Assembly (NCBI GenBank): GCA_905182835.1 | Contig: CAJJDI010000025.1 | Location: 1-44,885, forward strand | From: an uncultured Flavobacteriaceae bacterium | GTDB lineage: Bacteria; Bacteroidota; Bacteroidia; Flavobacteriales; Flavobacteriaceae | Length of the DNA: 44,885 nucleotides | Direction: 5' to 3' | Shown: piece by piece, positions 1-10,046 of the stretch | Layout: each line of letters starts with the position of its first letter | Position numbering within the stretch: the first letter of the stretch is position 1 | Translations under genes and position numbers: made by a program | Notes under the pieces: model-generated | Seen by the model: only the letters and a program-made list of their open reading frames with translations | Told to the model about the DNA's origin: nothing | Databases searched by the model: none

Positions 1-279
1 GTTTAATCAATTATGTTTTTGTTAAGAACGAACACCCTTTGTCAATAACTATTGCTTGACTATAAAAAAAATAGATATAACTTTATCTAATTAAATGTAA
101 TACATACGTCAAACGTACTGCAAATTGGTTTATGTTTTGATCAAGAGCAAAATCGGATGCTGAAATGTTTAATTTTGACAGATATATATGTAATATATAT
201 TCAGTTAAAAATACACGTTTTAATCACTGGGTTTATATACTAATTACTACAAGTTTTAACTTAGCATTTGTTTAACGAC
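1..279. other. Non-coding AT-rich leader region
   Basis: No open frame of convincing length is seen on either strand. The stretch is AT-rich and holds a TACGT-caa-ACGTA inverted repeat at 105-117, an alternating AT run around 184-201, and a TAATTTTG sequence at 170-177 that fits the Bacteroidota -7 box TAnnTTTG. The last could serve the large gene at 280, leaving a leader of about 95 bases, but no good -33 element precedes it. Confidence 0.5.
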
Positions 280-3200
280 ATGAGGAAGATAATTACATCC
301 ATTTTTTTGTTTCTACTATTTACTAAACTTACTCTTGCGCAGAGTATTAATGTTGTTAGTTTTAATTCATCTGAAACCCTAACTCCTGGCGCGGGCGTGT
401 CAGTTCATATGAATCCTACGGGAGTTTTCACAATTGAAAATTCTTTTTATCTAGAACTATCAGAAGTAGGGGGTGATTTTACAAACGCAGTTGTTTTAGC
501 TACTGTCACAGATTTTTATACTTCTCTAATAAATGGTGTTTTACCTGAAGACATATTAAGCGGGCAATATAAATTAAGAATTCGTTCTACAACTACTAAT
601 TCAGAATCTGACGAAATATCTCAAACAACTGATTTTTTTAGTGTAAACAACTCTATTACATCTTTAGTCCCATCTGTCGCTTCAACAATGCCAAGCAACA
701 CAAACTCCTTCAATTGCCTTGCTGATAATAATATTAACCCAAGTATTGGTATGCCAAAAGAGGCTTATAATTCCACCACCGCATTAGGGTCTACAAAATA
801 CATCACCGTAACCCCGTCATTATCTACAAATTCAATTGTTCTGAAAAGAATTAATATTAGCTCAGGTGCTGTTACTACGATGACGCCTATTTCTGGGTTG
901 ATTTATGAAATCCCAGACGACCTGCCAATTGGCACATATAATTTTGAAATTCAAGAGACCGACAGTCTAGAAAATGCTTCTTTTTATAGTTTTGCTTTTA
1001 TTTTCCATTCTGGACTTACTAATTTTGGCAACGCTTCATCAGACCTTGTATGTACTGGTGAATCTGTAATTTTTAGTGTAAATATTGCCAATACGGGTTT
1101 GCTAACAAATTCAATGGCGTCCTATTATTCATTTGATTGGGGTGACGGGACAGCACCTGAACTCTACACTCATGCTGATATAATGAATAGATATACAAAT
1201 GACAACCCTGTATCTCACGTTTTTAACGAACCATCCTGTCTAGCATTAAATCAAGAGTTTTATATAGTTATGAACTTGTATAATAAGGGCATGAGTCAAT
1301 CTACAGGCGAGGCTACTTGTGATGCATATTCAATAAACGGTTCTGGTTCTGCCGGACAAGTAACCACAAGCGAATCGCCTCAAGCTAGTTTTGATTTATT
1401 AGAAGAAATATGTATTACTGACTTTCCAATTGTAGCAACAAACACTTCTGAAGCAGGTACTGTTCCAAATGCAGACGGAGATTGTGACGCGGACCCGATT
1501 TTTTATTGGTCTTACAAGAAACCTAGTTCTTCATCATTTATTCCAATATTTTCAGGGAATAGTTGGTTAACAAACAACGGTCAAGATCTGTTAATTCCAG
1601 CTGAAGATGTTGATGAACCTGGTTGTTGGGGAATTCAATTATCAGCGGCTAACCCAGAGGCTTGTACACTAGAGTCCGTTGCGGTTAATTATATTAATGT
1701 AGAGATTTTACCAGTAGCTACATTTGATCTATTACAAGACGCGGTAGAAGTTGATGAAATTTGCGTAAACACCCCAGTTTCTTTAACAAACACTTCCAAT
1801 ATTTCGACAACAGATTTTCCATGTGTAGATACTCTTACATCTAATGAAGCGCCGACATTCCAATGGTCAATATCACCTAATGTTGGATGGACATCCTCGG
1901 GTCTTTCAACGGAAACCCCAGTAGTTATATTTACTAGCGCAGGAGAATATACCTTTACTTTACTTATTACAACCGAGTGCGGCACTTCAACAGTTACTGA
2001 TGAGCTTTCTGTAATTGGAGACCCAACTGTTGAGTTTCCTTCAGAATCCCAAACACTTTGTTCTACCGAATCAACGAGATTGATTAATTTTAATACTGAA
2101 TTAACACCAGTTTATTCAACTGGACTTTATGCCCCATCTTCATATAATTGGGTAATTTCAGGTGTAGGGATTACGGCTGATGATTATACCTTTGTGAATT
2201 CTACAGCTTCAGATCCACTGCCAACAATTCAATTAAATTCTTATGGAGAATATAACATATCTATATCAGCTGACTCAAATTGTGAAATTCCCGCTTCTGA
2301 TTCACTGACTATAACACTAAAGCAGACGCCAGAAATAACCAATACTTTAGTTGCTCAAGTAATTTGTAATGAAAACTCATCAAGTGAATTTATAGTAGTT
2401 GCTAATGCTGAAGACGTATCATTTTCATGGACAGCTACTGAAAACATAAATATTTCAGGGTATGCTTTAGAAGGAAGCGAAGCTACAATTCCAGCTCAGT
2501 TTATAACTAATAACACTAGCGCTGCTCAAGATTTAGTTTATACTATTACCCCAACTTTAAACGGATGTGTTGGCCCCCCATTTGAATACATTATAACAGT
2601 AAATCCAGTTCCAATTATTGCAAATAAAGAAGTGACTATTTGTAATGGAGATACTTTTATTATTGAACCTCTTGATGAAAATCCCATAGAAATTGTTCCA
2701 GCAGGAACAACTTATTCCTGGCCGTTTCCAGCACTTGATAATTTACCCCCAGGATCATCTACCACAGGAGCTAGCGCACAGTCTAATCAGCCAAATATCA
2801 GTCAAACCTTAATAAATAGTTTTAACTCACCAATAACTGTAACTTATACTGTTACTCCAGAAATAAATGGGTGCACAGGAGATACGTTTGAGGTACTTAT
2901 TACTGTGAACCCCACCGGCAACGTCCAGTCAATAGCATCTCAAACACTTTGTAATGGAGATTCAACCTTAGGAATAAATTTTAATAGCTCAAACACATCA
3001 TCACCAGGGTCAACAATATATTCTTGGACAAACAACAATCCTGCAATTGGTTTAGCTTCTAATGGAACCGGTGATATTCTTAGTTTTACAGCTAATAACG
3101 CAACAACCGAACAAATTGAAGGCGTTATTACTGTTACGCCGACATATGTTAATAATGGAGTTAGCTGTATTGGCGAAAGCGATACTTTTAGGATTAAAGT

Positions 3201-6200
3201 AGACCCATCTCCTTTAGTGAGTTTTTCACAGGAAAACCAGACAATTCTTACGGGAGAAACAACGACTGCGATTACCTTATCCAGCCCAACAACCGGAGTT
3301 ACTATATCCTGGAGCGCAACCGTTCCTGATTCGGTTGATGGATTAACAACTTTAGTAGGGACAGACACTATTCCTTCTGAAACTCTGATAAATACAAGCA
3401 CGTTACCTCAGGTTGTTGTCTATTCAGCAATTGCAACTGGCGATATAGGGTTTGACTGTGCCGGGTTAGAGACTTTATATACTGTAACGGTAAACCCTGT
3501 GGCTCAGGTAAACCCAGCAGATGACCAATTAGTATGTAATGAAGATACTATATTTGTTGAATTTTCATCTATTGTTACAGGCGGAGCAACAACATATGCC
3601 TGGACAAATGATAATTCAGAGATTGGTTTATCTAATTCGGGAACGGGAAATATAGATATAACATCTACTAACACCACCACATCCCCTATAACTTCAAACA
3701 TTACTGTCACACCTAGTTTTGAAAATGAAGGGAATATTAATATTGGCGAATCAATTTCTTTTACAATCACAGTTAACCCTAGCGGTCAAGTAGATGGTGT
3801 TTTAAATCAAATAGTATCTAATACTTTTGATACAACCGCTATCACATTTACAACAGAAAACAGTAACGGCACTACTTCATATAATTGGACTAATGATTTA
3901 AGCTCTATCGGCTTGGCATCAGCTGGCTCTGGCAATATTCCAGTTTTCACCGGCGTTAATACGGGCACTTTTCCTGTAAGTGCATCTATATCTGTAACCC
4001 CTACTTTCACAAGCAATGGAGTTAGTTGTGTAGGTCCAGAAACTCCATTTGAAATTACAATTAATCCAACAGCTCAAGTTAACCCTACAGAAGACATGGT
4101 TGTTTCAAATGGCGACAGCCTGGTGATTCCATTTGAAACAATTAACACAGGAGGAACCTCTACCTATACATGGACAAATACGGACCCAACAACAGGGTTG
4201 GAAAATTCAGGCTCAAGTGATATTGGATTCACAGCTGTTAATACAGGAACTAGCCCCATAGTCACTACTGTGGTAGTAACTCCGGGTTTTGAAAACGGAG
4301 GAAACAGTAATTCTGGATCTGCAAATACTTTTGTCATCACAGTAAATCCAACAGCACAGGTTGATCCGATTAATAATGTTGTAGTTTGTAATGAAGAGGT
4401 TTTAGACCCAACTGTATTTACAACACAAAACACGGGTGGTGTTACAACATATTCTTGGACTAACGATAACACATCAATAGGACTAAGCTCTAGTGGTGCT
4501 GGATCAATTGCAGGTTTTACAGCAATAAACACTTCTCTAATAAGTCAATTAGCAACAATCACTGTAACGCCAACATTTGAAAATGCAGGGGTTAGCAATA
4601 CAGGTCTTTCGGAAACATTTACAATAACGGTTAATCCTTCTGCGCAGGTTGAGCCAATTCCAAACCAAGTTTTATGTAACCAGGAATTTACTGAAGAAAT
4701 TATATTTACTACAGAAAACATAGACGGCACAACTAGCTATTCTTGGACTAATGATAATGTTGCAATTGGGATAGCCGCCGCTGGAGACGGAAATATTTCA
4801 TCGTTTGTTTCTGCTAATGTTGCAGCTTCATCTATTTCATCAACAATTACTGTTACACCAACTTACACAAATAATGGAATAAGTTGTACAGGTCTTTCGG
4901 AAACATTTACAATAACGGTTAATCCTTCTGCACAGGTTGAGCCAATTCCAAATCAAGTTTTATGTAACCAGGAATCTACTGAAGAAATTATATTTACTAC
5001 AGAAAACATAGACGGCACAACTAGCTATTCGTGGACTAATGATAATACAACAATAGGCCTTCCTGTCGCTGTCGGCTCTGGAAATATTGGAAGTTTTAAT
5101 GTAATAAATACCACATCACAGTCTCAAACAGCAACATTTGTTGTTACTCCCAGTTACACAAATAATGGAATAAGTTGTACAGGTCTTTCGGAAACATTTA
5201 CAATAACGGTTAATCCTTCTGCGCAGGTTAACGAAATTTTAAATCAAGAGTTATGCGAAGGTCAAATCACTTCTCCTATCACTTTTTCAACTACAAACGT
5301 AGACGGCATTACAACATACTCCTGGACAAATGACAACACCAATATTGGACTAGCAGATAGCGGAGAAGGAGATATCTCAAGTTTTACAGTTTTAAACACT
5401 TCTGGTGAATCTGAAACCGCAACTATTACTGTAGTGCCAACCTATTCTAGCTCTGGGATAGATTGCATCGGCTCAGAGTACACATTTATTTTGGCAGTAA
5501 ATCCTGGCGCTCAAGTAAATTCGATTGAAAATCAGCTACTGTGTAATGGTGATTTATCAATGCCAGTTCAGTTTAACACAACGAATTCAGACGGAGTTAG
5601 TGAATACACTTGGACAAACTCAAACACATCAATTGGTCTTTCCTCTACTGGCACTGGCGACATTGGTGCCTTTGAAGTTATAAACACATCTACTAGCGCC
5701 CAACAAGCTTTAATTACAGTAACCCCTATATACACAAACAATGGCGTAGTTTGTTCAGGAAATCCTGAGCAGTTTACTATAACAGTAAACCCATTGGCTC
5801 AGGTTAATGACGTAACTTCTCAAAACACCGTATTATGTGATGGTGAATTCACGCCTGTTTACATATTTACAACAGCTAATACAGATGGCATAACAACGTT
5901 TACATGGACTAATGATAATGTTGCTATAGGTCTTGCAAATTCTGGAACTGGAGGTATTCCAAGCTTTACAGTTTTAAACTCAACCCAATCTGCAATTTTT
6001 GCTACAATTTCTGTGATACCTAGCTATGAAAATAATGGAATAGTTTGTGAAGCAAATCCTGAAACCTTTACAATTCTGGTTAATCCATCACCAACAATGG
6101 ACCCTTTAGAAGATATCGTATTATGTAATAATGAAATTGCTTCACTCATTGAGTTTACAACTTCTAATTCTGATGGAAATACAACATACACATGGATAAA

Positions 6201-7392
6201 TGACAATACTTCTATCGGCTTGTCATCGTCGGGTAATGGAGACATTCCTTCATTTACAGCAAATAACTTATCATCGGTAACAGGTACTGCATTAATTTCT
6301 GTAACACCAACATATGAAAACAATGGCGTTGTGTGTATTGGAGCTGCTCAAACATTTACAATCAGCGCTCTAAGTGAAATAGAACTAAGCGGTACAATCA
6401 CAGATGCGCTTGATTGCGACAATTCAAATAGCGGAAGTGTTGACCTTACGGTCTCAGGCGGTTCAGGTGCATATGAATTCTTGTGGAGTAATGACTCAGA
6501 TAATGAAGATTTAACAAATGTAACCTCTGGAGATTACACGGTTAATGTTACAGACAGTGAGGGCTGTGTTGCATTATCTGAAACATTTACAATTTTTAGA
6601 CAAGAAGATTTAACAGTCAACCTGAATGCTGAAATAGTTCCTTTTTGCGAAAATAATTTAGTTACTCAAGAAAACAGAATAACAATTTTTGGCGGTCTTG
6701 GTCCGTATACTGTAAATTGGTCAGGCGGATCTGTAAGTATTAACGACAATACTTTTATGACCGCATATGAAAACGGAACTTATAATGTTTTGGTTACTGA
6801 CCAATATGGATGTCAAGTAAACACAGAAATTATTATTGATTTTGAAGAATTAGGAGAAGCCTCTTTTGATTATTATAGTTCCGGAGATGTAGATTGTGGG
6901 ATTAGTGTATTTAATGAACTGGAATTTGTCAACACGTCATCCGGAGATTATATCAGTATTCTTTGGGACTTTGGAGACGGAAGCTCTGTAGCTATTGGTG
7001 AAGCCGTTACTTATCAATACTTAAACTCTGGAGCATATGTAGTTACTCAAACCGTAGAATATAGTTACGGCTGTTCTGAGGTCTATTCTTATGAAATTAA
7101 TGTTACTGATGGTTATGATATTGTCTTGCCAAATGCATTTTCACCCAACAATGATGGTGTGAATGATACAATTAGGCCAGTTTACGCGTGTGTTAATAAT
7201 ATCGAGATGAGTATTTATGACACATTTGGTTCTAAATTATATTATGAAAACAATTTACAACTCCAAGGTTGGGACGGCACCTTGGTAGATGGTGAAAACG
7301 CTGAAAACGGAAATTACCTTATAGTTGTTAAAGGAACCACAATCCATAATGAAGAAATCACCTTAAGGGGAGTATTTGTATTACTAAGATAA
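280..7392 (+). CDS. Giant repeat-rich T9SS type B surface protein
   Basis: Predicted cell-surface or secreted protein of 2,370 residues, probably an adhesin or gliding-type cargo of the type IX secretion system. A signal peptide (about 1-21, ending in LAQ) is followed by a PKD-like domain with a WGDG motif near residue 287. About a dozen ~96-residue Ig/PKD-like repeats span roughly 880-2030; each carries a WTNDN-type core and ends in a TITVNP-like strand. Two SprB-like repeats lie near 2037-2190 and a second PKD domain (FGDGS) near 2231. The gliding-motility-associated C-terminal domain begins at LPNAFSPNNDG (residue 2283), the type B sorting signal. I chose ATG 280 over the in-frame TTG at 268 because the signal peptide then begins MRKIITS. 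The SprF-like gene follows after 4 bases, the usual pairing for type B cargo. The ligand is unknown. Confidence 0.93.
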   Translation: MRKIITSIFLFLLFTKLTLAQSINVVSFNSSETLTPGAGVSVHMNPTGVFTIENSFYLELSEVGGDFTNAVVLATVTDFYTSLINGVLPEDILSGQYKLRIRSTTTNSESDEISQTTDFFSVNNSITSLVPSVASTMPSNTNSFNCLADNNINPSIGMPKEAYNSTTALGSTKYITVTPSLSTNSIVLKRINISSGAVTTMTPISGLIYEIPDDLPIGTYNFEIQETDSLENASFYSFAFIFHSGLTNFGNASSDLVCTGESVIFSVNIANTGLLTNSMASYYSFDWGDGTAPELYTHADIMNRYTNDNPVSHVFNEPSCLALNQEFYIVMNLYNKGMSQSTGEATCDAYSINGSGSAGQVTTSESPQASFDLLEEICITDFPIVATNTSEAGTVPNADGDCDADPIFYWSYKKPSSSSFIPIFSGNSWLTNNGQDLLIPAEDVDEPGCWGIQLSAANPEACTLESVAVNYINVEILPVATFDLLQDAVEVDEICVNTPVSLTNTSNISTTDFPCVDTLTSNEAPTFQWSISPNVGWTSSGLSTETPVVIFTSAGEYTFTLLITTECGTSTVTDELSVIGDPTVEFPSESQTLCSTESTRLINFNTELTPVYSTGLYAPSSYNWVISGVGITADDYTFVNSTASDPLPTIQLNSYGEYNISISADSNCEIPASDSLTITLKQTPEITNTLVAQVICNENSSSEFIVVANAEDVSFSWTATENINISGYALEGSEATIPAQFITNNTSAAQDLVYTITPTLNGCVGPPFEYIITVNPVPIIANKEVTICNGDTFIIEPLDENPIEIVPAGTTYSWPFPALDNLPPGSSTTGASAQSNQPNISQTLINSFNSPITVTYTVTPEINGCTGDTFEVLITVNPTGNVQSIASQTLCNGDSTLGINFNSSNTSSPGSTIYSWTNNNPAIGLASNGTGDILSFTANNATTEQIEGVITVTPTYVNNGVSCIGESDTFRIKVDPSPLVSFSQENQTILTGETTTAITLSSPTTGVTISWSATVPDSVDGLTTLVGTDTIPSETLINTSTLPQVVVYSAIATGDIGFDCAGLETLYTVTVNPVAQVNPADDQLVCNEDTIFVEFSSIVTGGATTYAWTNDNSEIGLSNSGTGNIDITSTNTTTSPITSNITVTPSFENEGNINIGESISFTITVNPSGQVDGVLNQIVSNTFDTTAITFTTENSNGTTSYNWTNDLSSIGLASAGSGNIPVFTGVNTGTFPVSASISVTPTFTSNGVSCVGPETPFEITINPTAQVNPTEDMVVSNGDSLVIPFETINTGGTSTYTWTNTDPTTGLENSGSSDIGFTAVNTGTSPIVTTVVVTPGFENGGNSNSGSANTFVITVNPTAQVDPINNVVVCNEEVLDPTVFTTQNTGGVTTYSWTNDNTSIGLSSSGAGSIAGFTAINTSLISQLATITVTPTFENAGVSNTGLSETFTITVNPSAQVEPIPNQVLCNQEFTEEIIFTTENIDGTTSYSWTNDNVAIGIAAAGDGNISSFVSANVAASSISSTITVTPTYTNNGISCTGLSETFTITVNPSAQVEPIPNQVLCNQESTEEIIFTTENIDGTTSYSWTNDNTTIGLPVAVGSGNIGSFNVINTTSQSQTATFVVTPSYTNNGISCTGLSETFTITVNPSAQVNEILNQELCEGQITSPITFSTTNVDGITTYSWTNDNTNIGLADSGEGDISSFTVLNTSGESETATITVVPTYSSSGIDCIGSEYTFILAVNPGAQVNSIENQLLCNGDLSMPVQFNTTNSDGVSEYTWTNSNTSIGLSSTGTGDIGAFEVINTSTSAQQALITVTPIYTNNGVVCSGNPEQFTITVNPLAQVNDVTSQNTVLCDGEFTPVYIFTTANTDGITTFTWTNDNVAIGLANSGTGGIPSFTVLNSTQSAIFATISVIPSYENNGIVCEANPETFTILVNPSPTMDPLEDIVLCNNEIASLIEFTTSNSDGNTTYTWINDNTSIGLSSSGNGDIPSFTANNLSSVTGTALISVTPTYENNGVVCIGAAQTFTISALSEIELSGTITDALDCDNSNSGSVDLTVSGGSGAYEFLWSNDSDNEDLTNVTSGDYTVNVTDSEGCVALSETFTIFRQEDLTVNLNAEIVPFCENNLVTQENRITIFGGLGPYTVNWSGGSVSINDNTFMTAYENGTYNVLVTDQYGCQVNTEIIIDFEELGEASFDYYSSGDVDCGISVFNELEFVNTSSGDYISILWDFGDGSSVAIGEAVTYQYLNSGAYVVTQTVEYSYGCSEVYSYEINVTDGYDIVLPNAFSPNNDGVNDTIRPVYACVNNIEMSIYDTFGSKLYYENNLQLQGWDGTLVDGENAENGNYLIVVKGTTIHNEEITLRGVFVLLR
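2917..6366 (+). repeat. Tandem ~288-bp coding repeats (Ig/PKD-like units)
   Basis: Twelve consecutive units of about 96 codons, one of them divergent (near 3220-3500). They are recognisable by the recurring AQV...LCN start, a central WTNDN-x-x-IGL core and a TFTITVNPS end. Earlier domains around 2330-2900 look like more diverged relatives. Unit length is 96-97 codons where measured between the best-conserved copies. Confidence 0.85.
4603..5046 (+). repeat. Near-identical DNA repeat pair inside the adhesin gene
   Basis: Bases 4603-4758 and 4891-5046 are 156 bp each and differ at only four positions by eye. The offset is 288 bp. A third partial copy matches from about 5154 to 5240 at an offset of 291 bp from 4863-4949. 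Neighbouring units are far more diverged, so these copies are a recent duplication or were homogenised by gene conversion. Confidence 0.85.
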
Positions 7393-7396
7393 AAAT

Positions 7397-8371
7397 ATGC
7401 TAAAAAAAATTGTATTAATAATAATTATTTTGTTTTCTGTGAAAATCCACTCACAGGATGTAGCCTTTACTCAATCCTTTTTGGTCCCCGAAAGCATTAA
7501 CCCGTCTTTTTCAGGTATTTATCAAACAACAAAAGCAGGATTGTTATACAAAAACCAACAATGGTCTGGTTTTGACTTCAACTTAAATTCACAGTACCTC
7601 TATTTAGATGATTGGTATCCTAAATTAAATAGCGGTATTGGAATCAGCCTTATGAATCATCAGGAAACTTTTACTAATTATGCATTAAAGCAACTAAATA
7701 TTAGCTGGGCTTATGATGTGCAATTTAATTATGATTGGCACTTTAGACCTAGTTTGACCGTCGGGTTTGCAACAAAAGATTTTGGTTTTGATAATCTTCT
7801 TTTTGAAGATCAAATTAATATTTACCAAAACATTATAAACTCAAACACTTATGACCCTATTGCTTTAGGTGAAAACTCTAGATATGTTGACCTAGGCGCG
7901 TCCTTCTTGTTTAACAATGACAATCATTGGATTGGGATTACTTTAAGACACTTAAACAGACCTAATGTATCTATGGTTGCTCAAGGGGATATTTCACTAG
8001 ACATTTTTATGTCTGTTCACGCTTCATTGGAGCTTCCAATTTTCAGATATAATGATGATAGCAACACGTTTTTTATAACAAACTTCATTAAGCAGGCTAA
8101 ATACAACAGATTTGATTTCGGGTTTCAGCATGTTTATGATAGATTTTCATTCGCTCTTACCGCGACAACCAACCCATTACAAACATCAGACCAAAGCCAT
8201 TTAATAACTTCAATCAACCCAATTATTGGCATGGCTTGGGAAGGTTTTAAATTTGGATATTCTTATGATTTTAATTTAAGCAAAATTGGAGGTAATGGAG
8301 GTATTTCTGAACTCTCTATTGTTTATGATTTTCTTAATGACAAGGAATGCTTTGGCTGTCCTAAATATTAG
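7397..8371 (+). CDS. PorP/SprF family type IX secretion membrane protein
   Basis: Outer-membrane beta-barrel protein of 324 residues in the PorP/SprF family, which partners with type B T9SS cargo for surface attachment or export. The N-terminus is a signal peptide (MLKKIVLIIIILFSVKIHSQ) followed by the family's FTQ-x-F...P-x-x-x-NPSF-x-G start. Alternating aromatic beta-strands follow, and the protein ends in a CFGCPKY tail typical of the family. It starts 4 bases after the adhesin stop, so the two are co-transcribed. From the gene order I infer that it anchors that adhesin; whether it acts on other cargo cannot be seen. Confidence 0.92.
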   Translation: MLKKIVLIIIILFSVKIHSQDVAFTQSFLVPESINPSFSGIYQTTKAGLLYKNQQWSGFDFNLNSQYLYLDDWYPKLNSGIGISLMNHQETFTNYALKQLNISWAYDVQFNYDWHFRPSLTVGFATKDFGFDNLLFEDQINIYQNIINSNTYDPIALGENSRYVDLGASFLFNNDNHWIGITLRHLNRPNVSMVAQGDISLDIFMSVHASLELPIFRYNDDSNTFFITNFIKQAKYNRFDFGFQHVYDRFSFALTATTNPLQTSDQSHLITSINPIIGMAWEGFKFGYSYDFNLSKIGGNGGISELSIVYDFLNDKECFGCPKY

Positions 8372-8681
8372 TTGAAAAAGTATTAATTATAAGCCTGAAA
8401 GTAAACTCAGGTGCTTCTAACCAAGAACAATAGAGGTTATGGATAATTTAGGCAATAATTAAATTTGTAATTTATCTGTTTAATTTCAAAACATATATTT
8501 TTATAAAAACCACATGTCTTGCCACACTTCTTTTTATAAAATTTCTACAGCTTTTCTTTCTTGTAATTTTTAAATAAGTTAAGAAAAATAAGTTAAAGCC
8601 ACCCCTGATCTTATCTAGTTCGTTTTAACACCTCAACTCATATTTTTGTATATTTAACTAAAACGAACAAAACATGTTGAA
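8372..8681. other. Intergenic region without a gene
   Basis: About 310 bases with no convincing small frame on either strand. A weak CCTGA...TCAGG hairpin (8394-8411) lacks a following T-run, so no clear terminator is seen for the SprF-like gene. The last 50 bases hold the putative promoter of the M20 hydrolase. Confidence 0.6.
8641..8656 (+). promoter_or_regulatory. Putative promoter of the M20 amidohydrolase
   Basis: TATTTTTG at 8641-8648 fits the Bacteroidota -7 box TAnnTTTG. An overlapping TATATTTA at 8649-8656 is an alternative. The 15-base string TTTGTATATTTAACT here recurs upstream of the secreted dikinase-like gene on the minus strand near 35040. No good -33 TTG is seen. Confidence 0.35.
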
Positions 8682-9989
8682 ATGAAAAATAAATATATAC
8701 TTCTATTATTAATAGCATTTTTAAGCTTTCCAATATTGAACGCTCAATCAAACGTTGTTCAAAGCAAAAGGATTGTAAAGGGGATTGAACAAAAGGTGAT
8801 TGATTGGCGCAGAGATATACATCAATACCCTGAGCTAGGCAATCGTGAAGTTCGCACAGCGGCTCTAGTAACAAAGCACTTGAAGGCCCTAGGGATGGAC
8901 GTACAAACAAACGTTGGAGTAACCGGCGTTATCGGCGTGCTTAAAGGCAACCTGCCAGGACCTGTAGTCGCTTTGCGAGCAGACATGGACGCTTTGCCTG
9001 TTTTAGAGAGAACCCCTGTTCCTTTTGCCTCCAAAGTAAAAACTATTTATAACGGGAGCGAAACCAGCGTTATGCATGCTTGTGGTCACGATTCACACGT
9101 AGCTATTCTAATGGGGGTTGCAGAAGTTTTGTCTGGAATGCAAAAAGATTTAAAAGGAACTGTTAAATTTATTTTTCAGCCCGCTGAAGAAGGCGCCCCT
9201 AAAGGAGAAGAAGGCGGAGCTGAACTTATGGTTAAGGAGGGCGCGTTAAAAAACCCAAATGTTGACGTTATCTTTGGACTCCATATCAATGCACAAGTAG
9301 AGGTGGGAAAGATTACTTACCGACCAGGAGGCATGTTTGCAGGAGTAGGTGATTTAAAGATCACAGTAAAAGGCAAGTCTTCACACGGTGCTGAACCATG
9401 GTCCTCGGTTGATCCGATTGTGACCTCTGCTCAGATTATAAACAACCTTCAAACTATAATTAGTCGAAACGTAAACATTACAAGAAATGCAGCCGTTGTT
9501 ACTATTGGCTCAATACATGGCGGGAATCGTTCTAATATAATCCCTGAAGAGGTGGAAATGTTAGGCACTGTAAGAACCTTAAGTGATTCTGATGAAAAAC
9601 TGATTTTTGAACGAATTAGACAAATAGCCACTAAAACCGCTGAAGCAAATGGCGCTGAGGCAATTGTAGAGCTTCCTTACTCTAGTCATTATCCAGTTAC
9701 ATTCAACAATATAGAATTAACTGCGAAAATGCTGCCATCCTTAAAAAAGACAGCAGGAGAGTCTAACGTCATATTAGTGCCGGCAGAAACAGGGGCAGAG
9801 GATTTTTCTTTTTTTGCAAATGAGGTTCCTGGATTTTACTTTTATATAGGAGGCTTACCTAAAGGCCAAGACCCAAAAACATCTGCGTCTCACCACACTC
9901 CAGACTTTTTTCTAGACGAAAGTGGTTTTATGTTAGGCGTTGATGCAATGGTGAATTTAGTAGCGGACTATATGGAAATACCACGTTAA
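8682..9989 (+). CDS. Secreted M20 family amidohydrolase (metallopeptidase)
   Basis: A 435-residue metal-dependent amidohydrolase of the M20D type, related to hippurate, IAA-amino acid and N-acyl amino acid hydrolases, which cleave acyl or peptide amide bonds. A signal peptide (about 1-22, ending NAQ) places it in the periplasm or outside. Visible metal-site elements are ALRADMDALP (about 97-106), the HACGHD motif with C134 and H136, the EE pair 169-170, H201 in FGLHI, and H405 in the SASHHTPDF segment. The lid or dimerisation domain lies between about 215 and 330. It is transcribed alone and ends at a strong shared terminator. The exact substrate cannot be read from the sequence. Confidence 0.93.
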   Translation: MKNKYILLLLIAFLSFPILNAQSNVVQSKRIVKGIEQKVIDWRRDIHQYPELGNREVRTAALVTKHLKALGMDVQTNVGVTGVIGVLKGNLPGPVVALRADMDALPVLERTPVPFASKVKTIYNGSETSVMHACGHDSHVAILMGVAEVLSGMQKDLKGTVKFIFQPAEEGAPKGEEGGAELMVKEGALKNPNVDVIFGLHINAQVEVGKITYRPGGMFAGVGDLKITVKGKSSHGAEPWSSVDPIVTSAQIINNLQTIISRNVNITRNAAVVTIGSIHGGNRSNIIPEEVEMLGTVRTLSDSDEKLIFERIRQIATKTAEANGAEAIVELPYSSHYPVTFNNIELTAKMLPSLKKTAGESNVILVPAETGAEDFSFFANEVPGFYFYIGGLPKGQDPKTSASHHTPDFFLDESGFMLGVDAMVNLVADYMEIPR

Positions 9990-10001
9990 ATAATAATGTA
10001 T

Positions 10002-10032
10002 AAAAAAAGCCATCTCTAAGATGGCTTTTTTA
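10002..10032. terminator. Bidirectional rho-independent terminator
   Basis: A perfect 7-bp stem GCCATCT / AGATGGC (10009-10015 and 10019-10025) with a 3-base loop is flanked by seven A on the left and six T on the right. It works in both directions for the convergent M20 hydrolase and fasciclin genes. Confidence 0.93.
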
Positions 10033-10046
10033 TTTTAATATAAATA

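Noticed and set aside
1689-4730. Several antisense open frames of 60-150 codons across the giant adhesin gene
   Set aside because: They lie fully inside a gene with signal peptide, domains and sorting signal, and their Val/Ser/Ile-rich products simply mirror the repeated Thr/Asn/Val codons of the sense strand.
8394-8411. CCTGA...TCAGG hairpin after the SprF-like gene as a terminator
   Set aside because: Only 5 bp, an 8-base loop and no following T-run.
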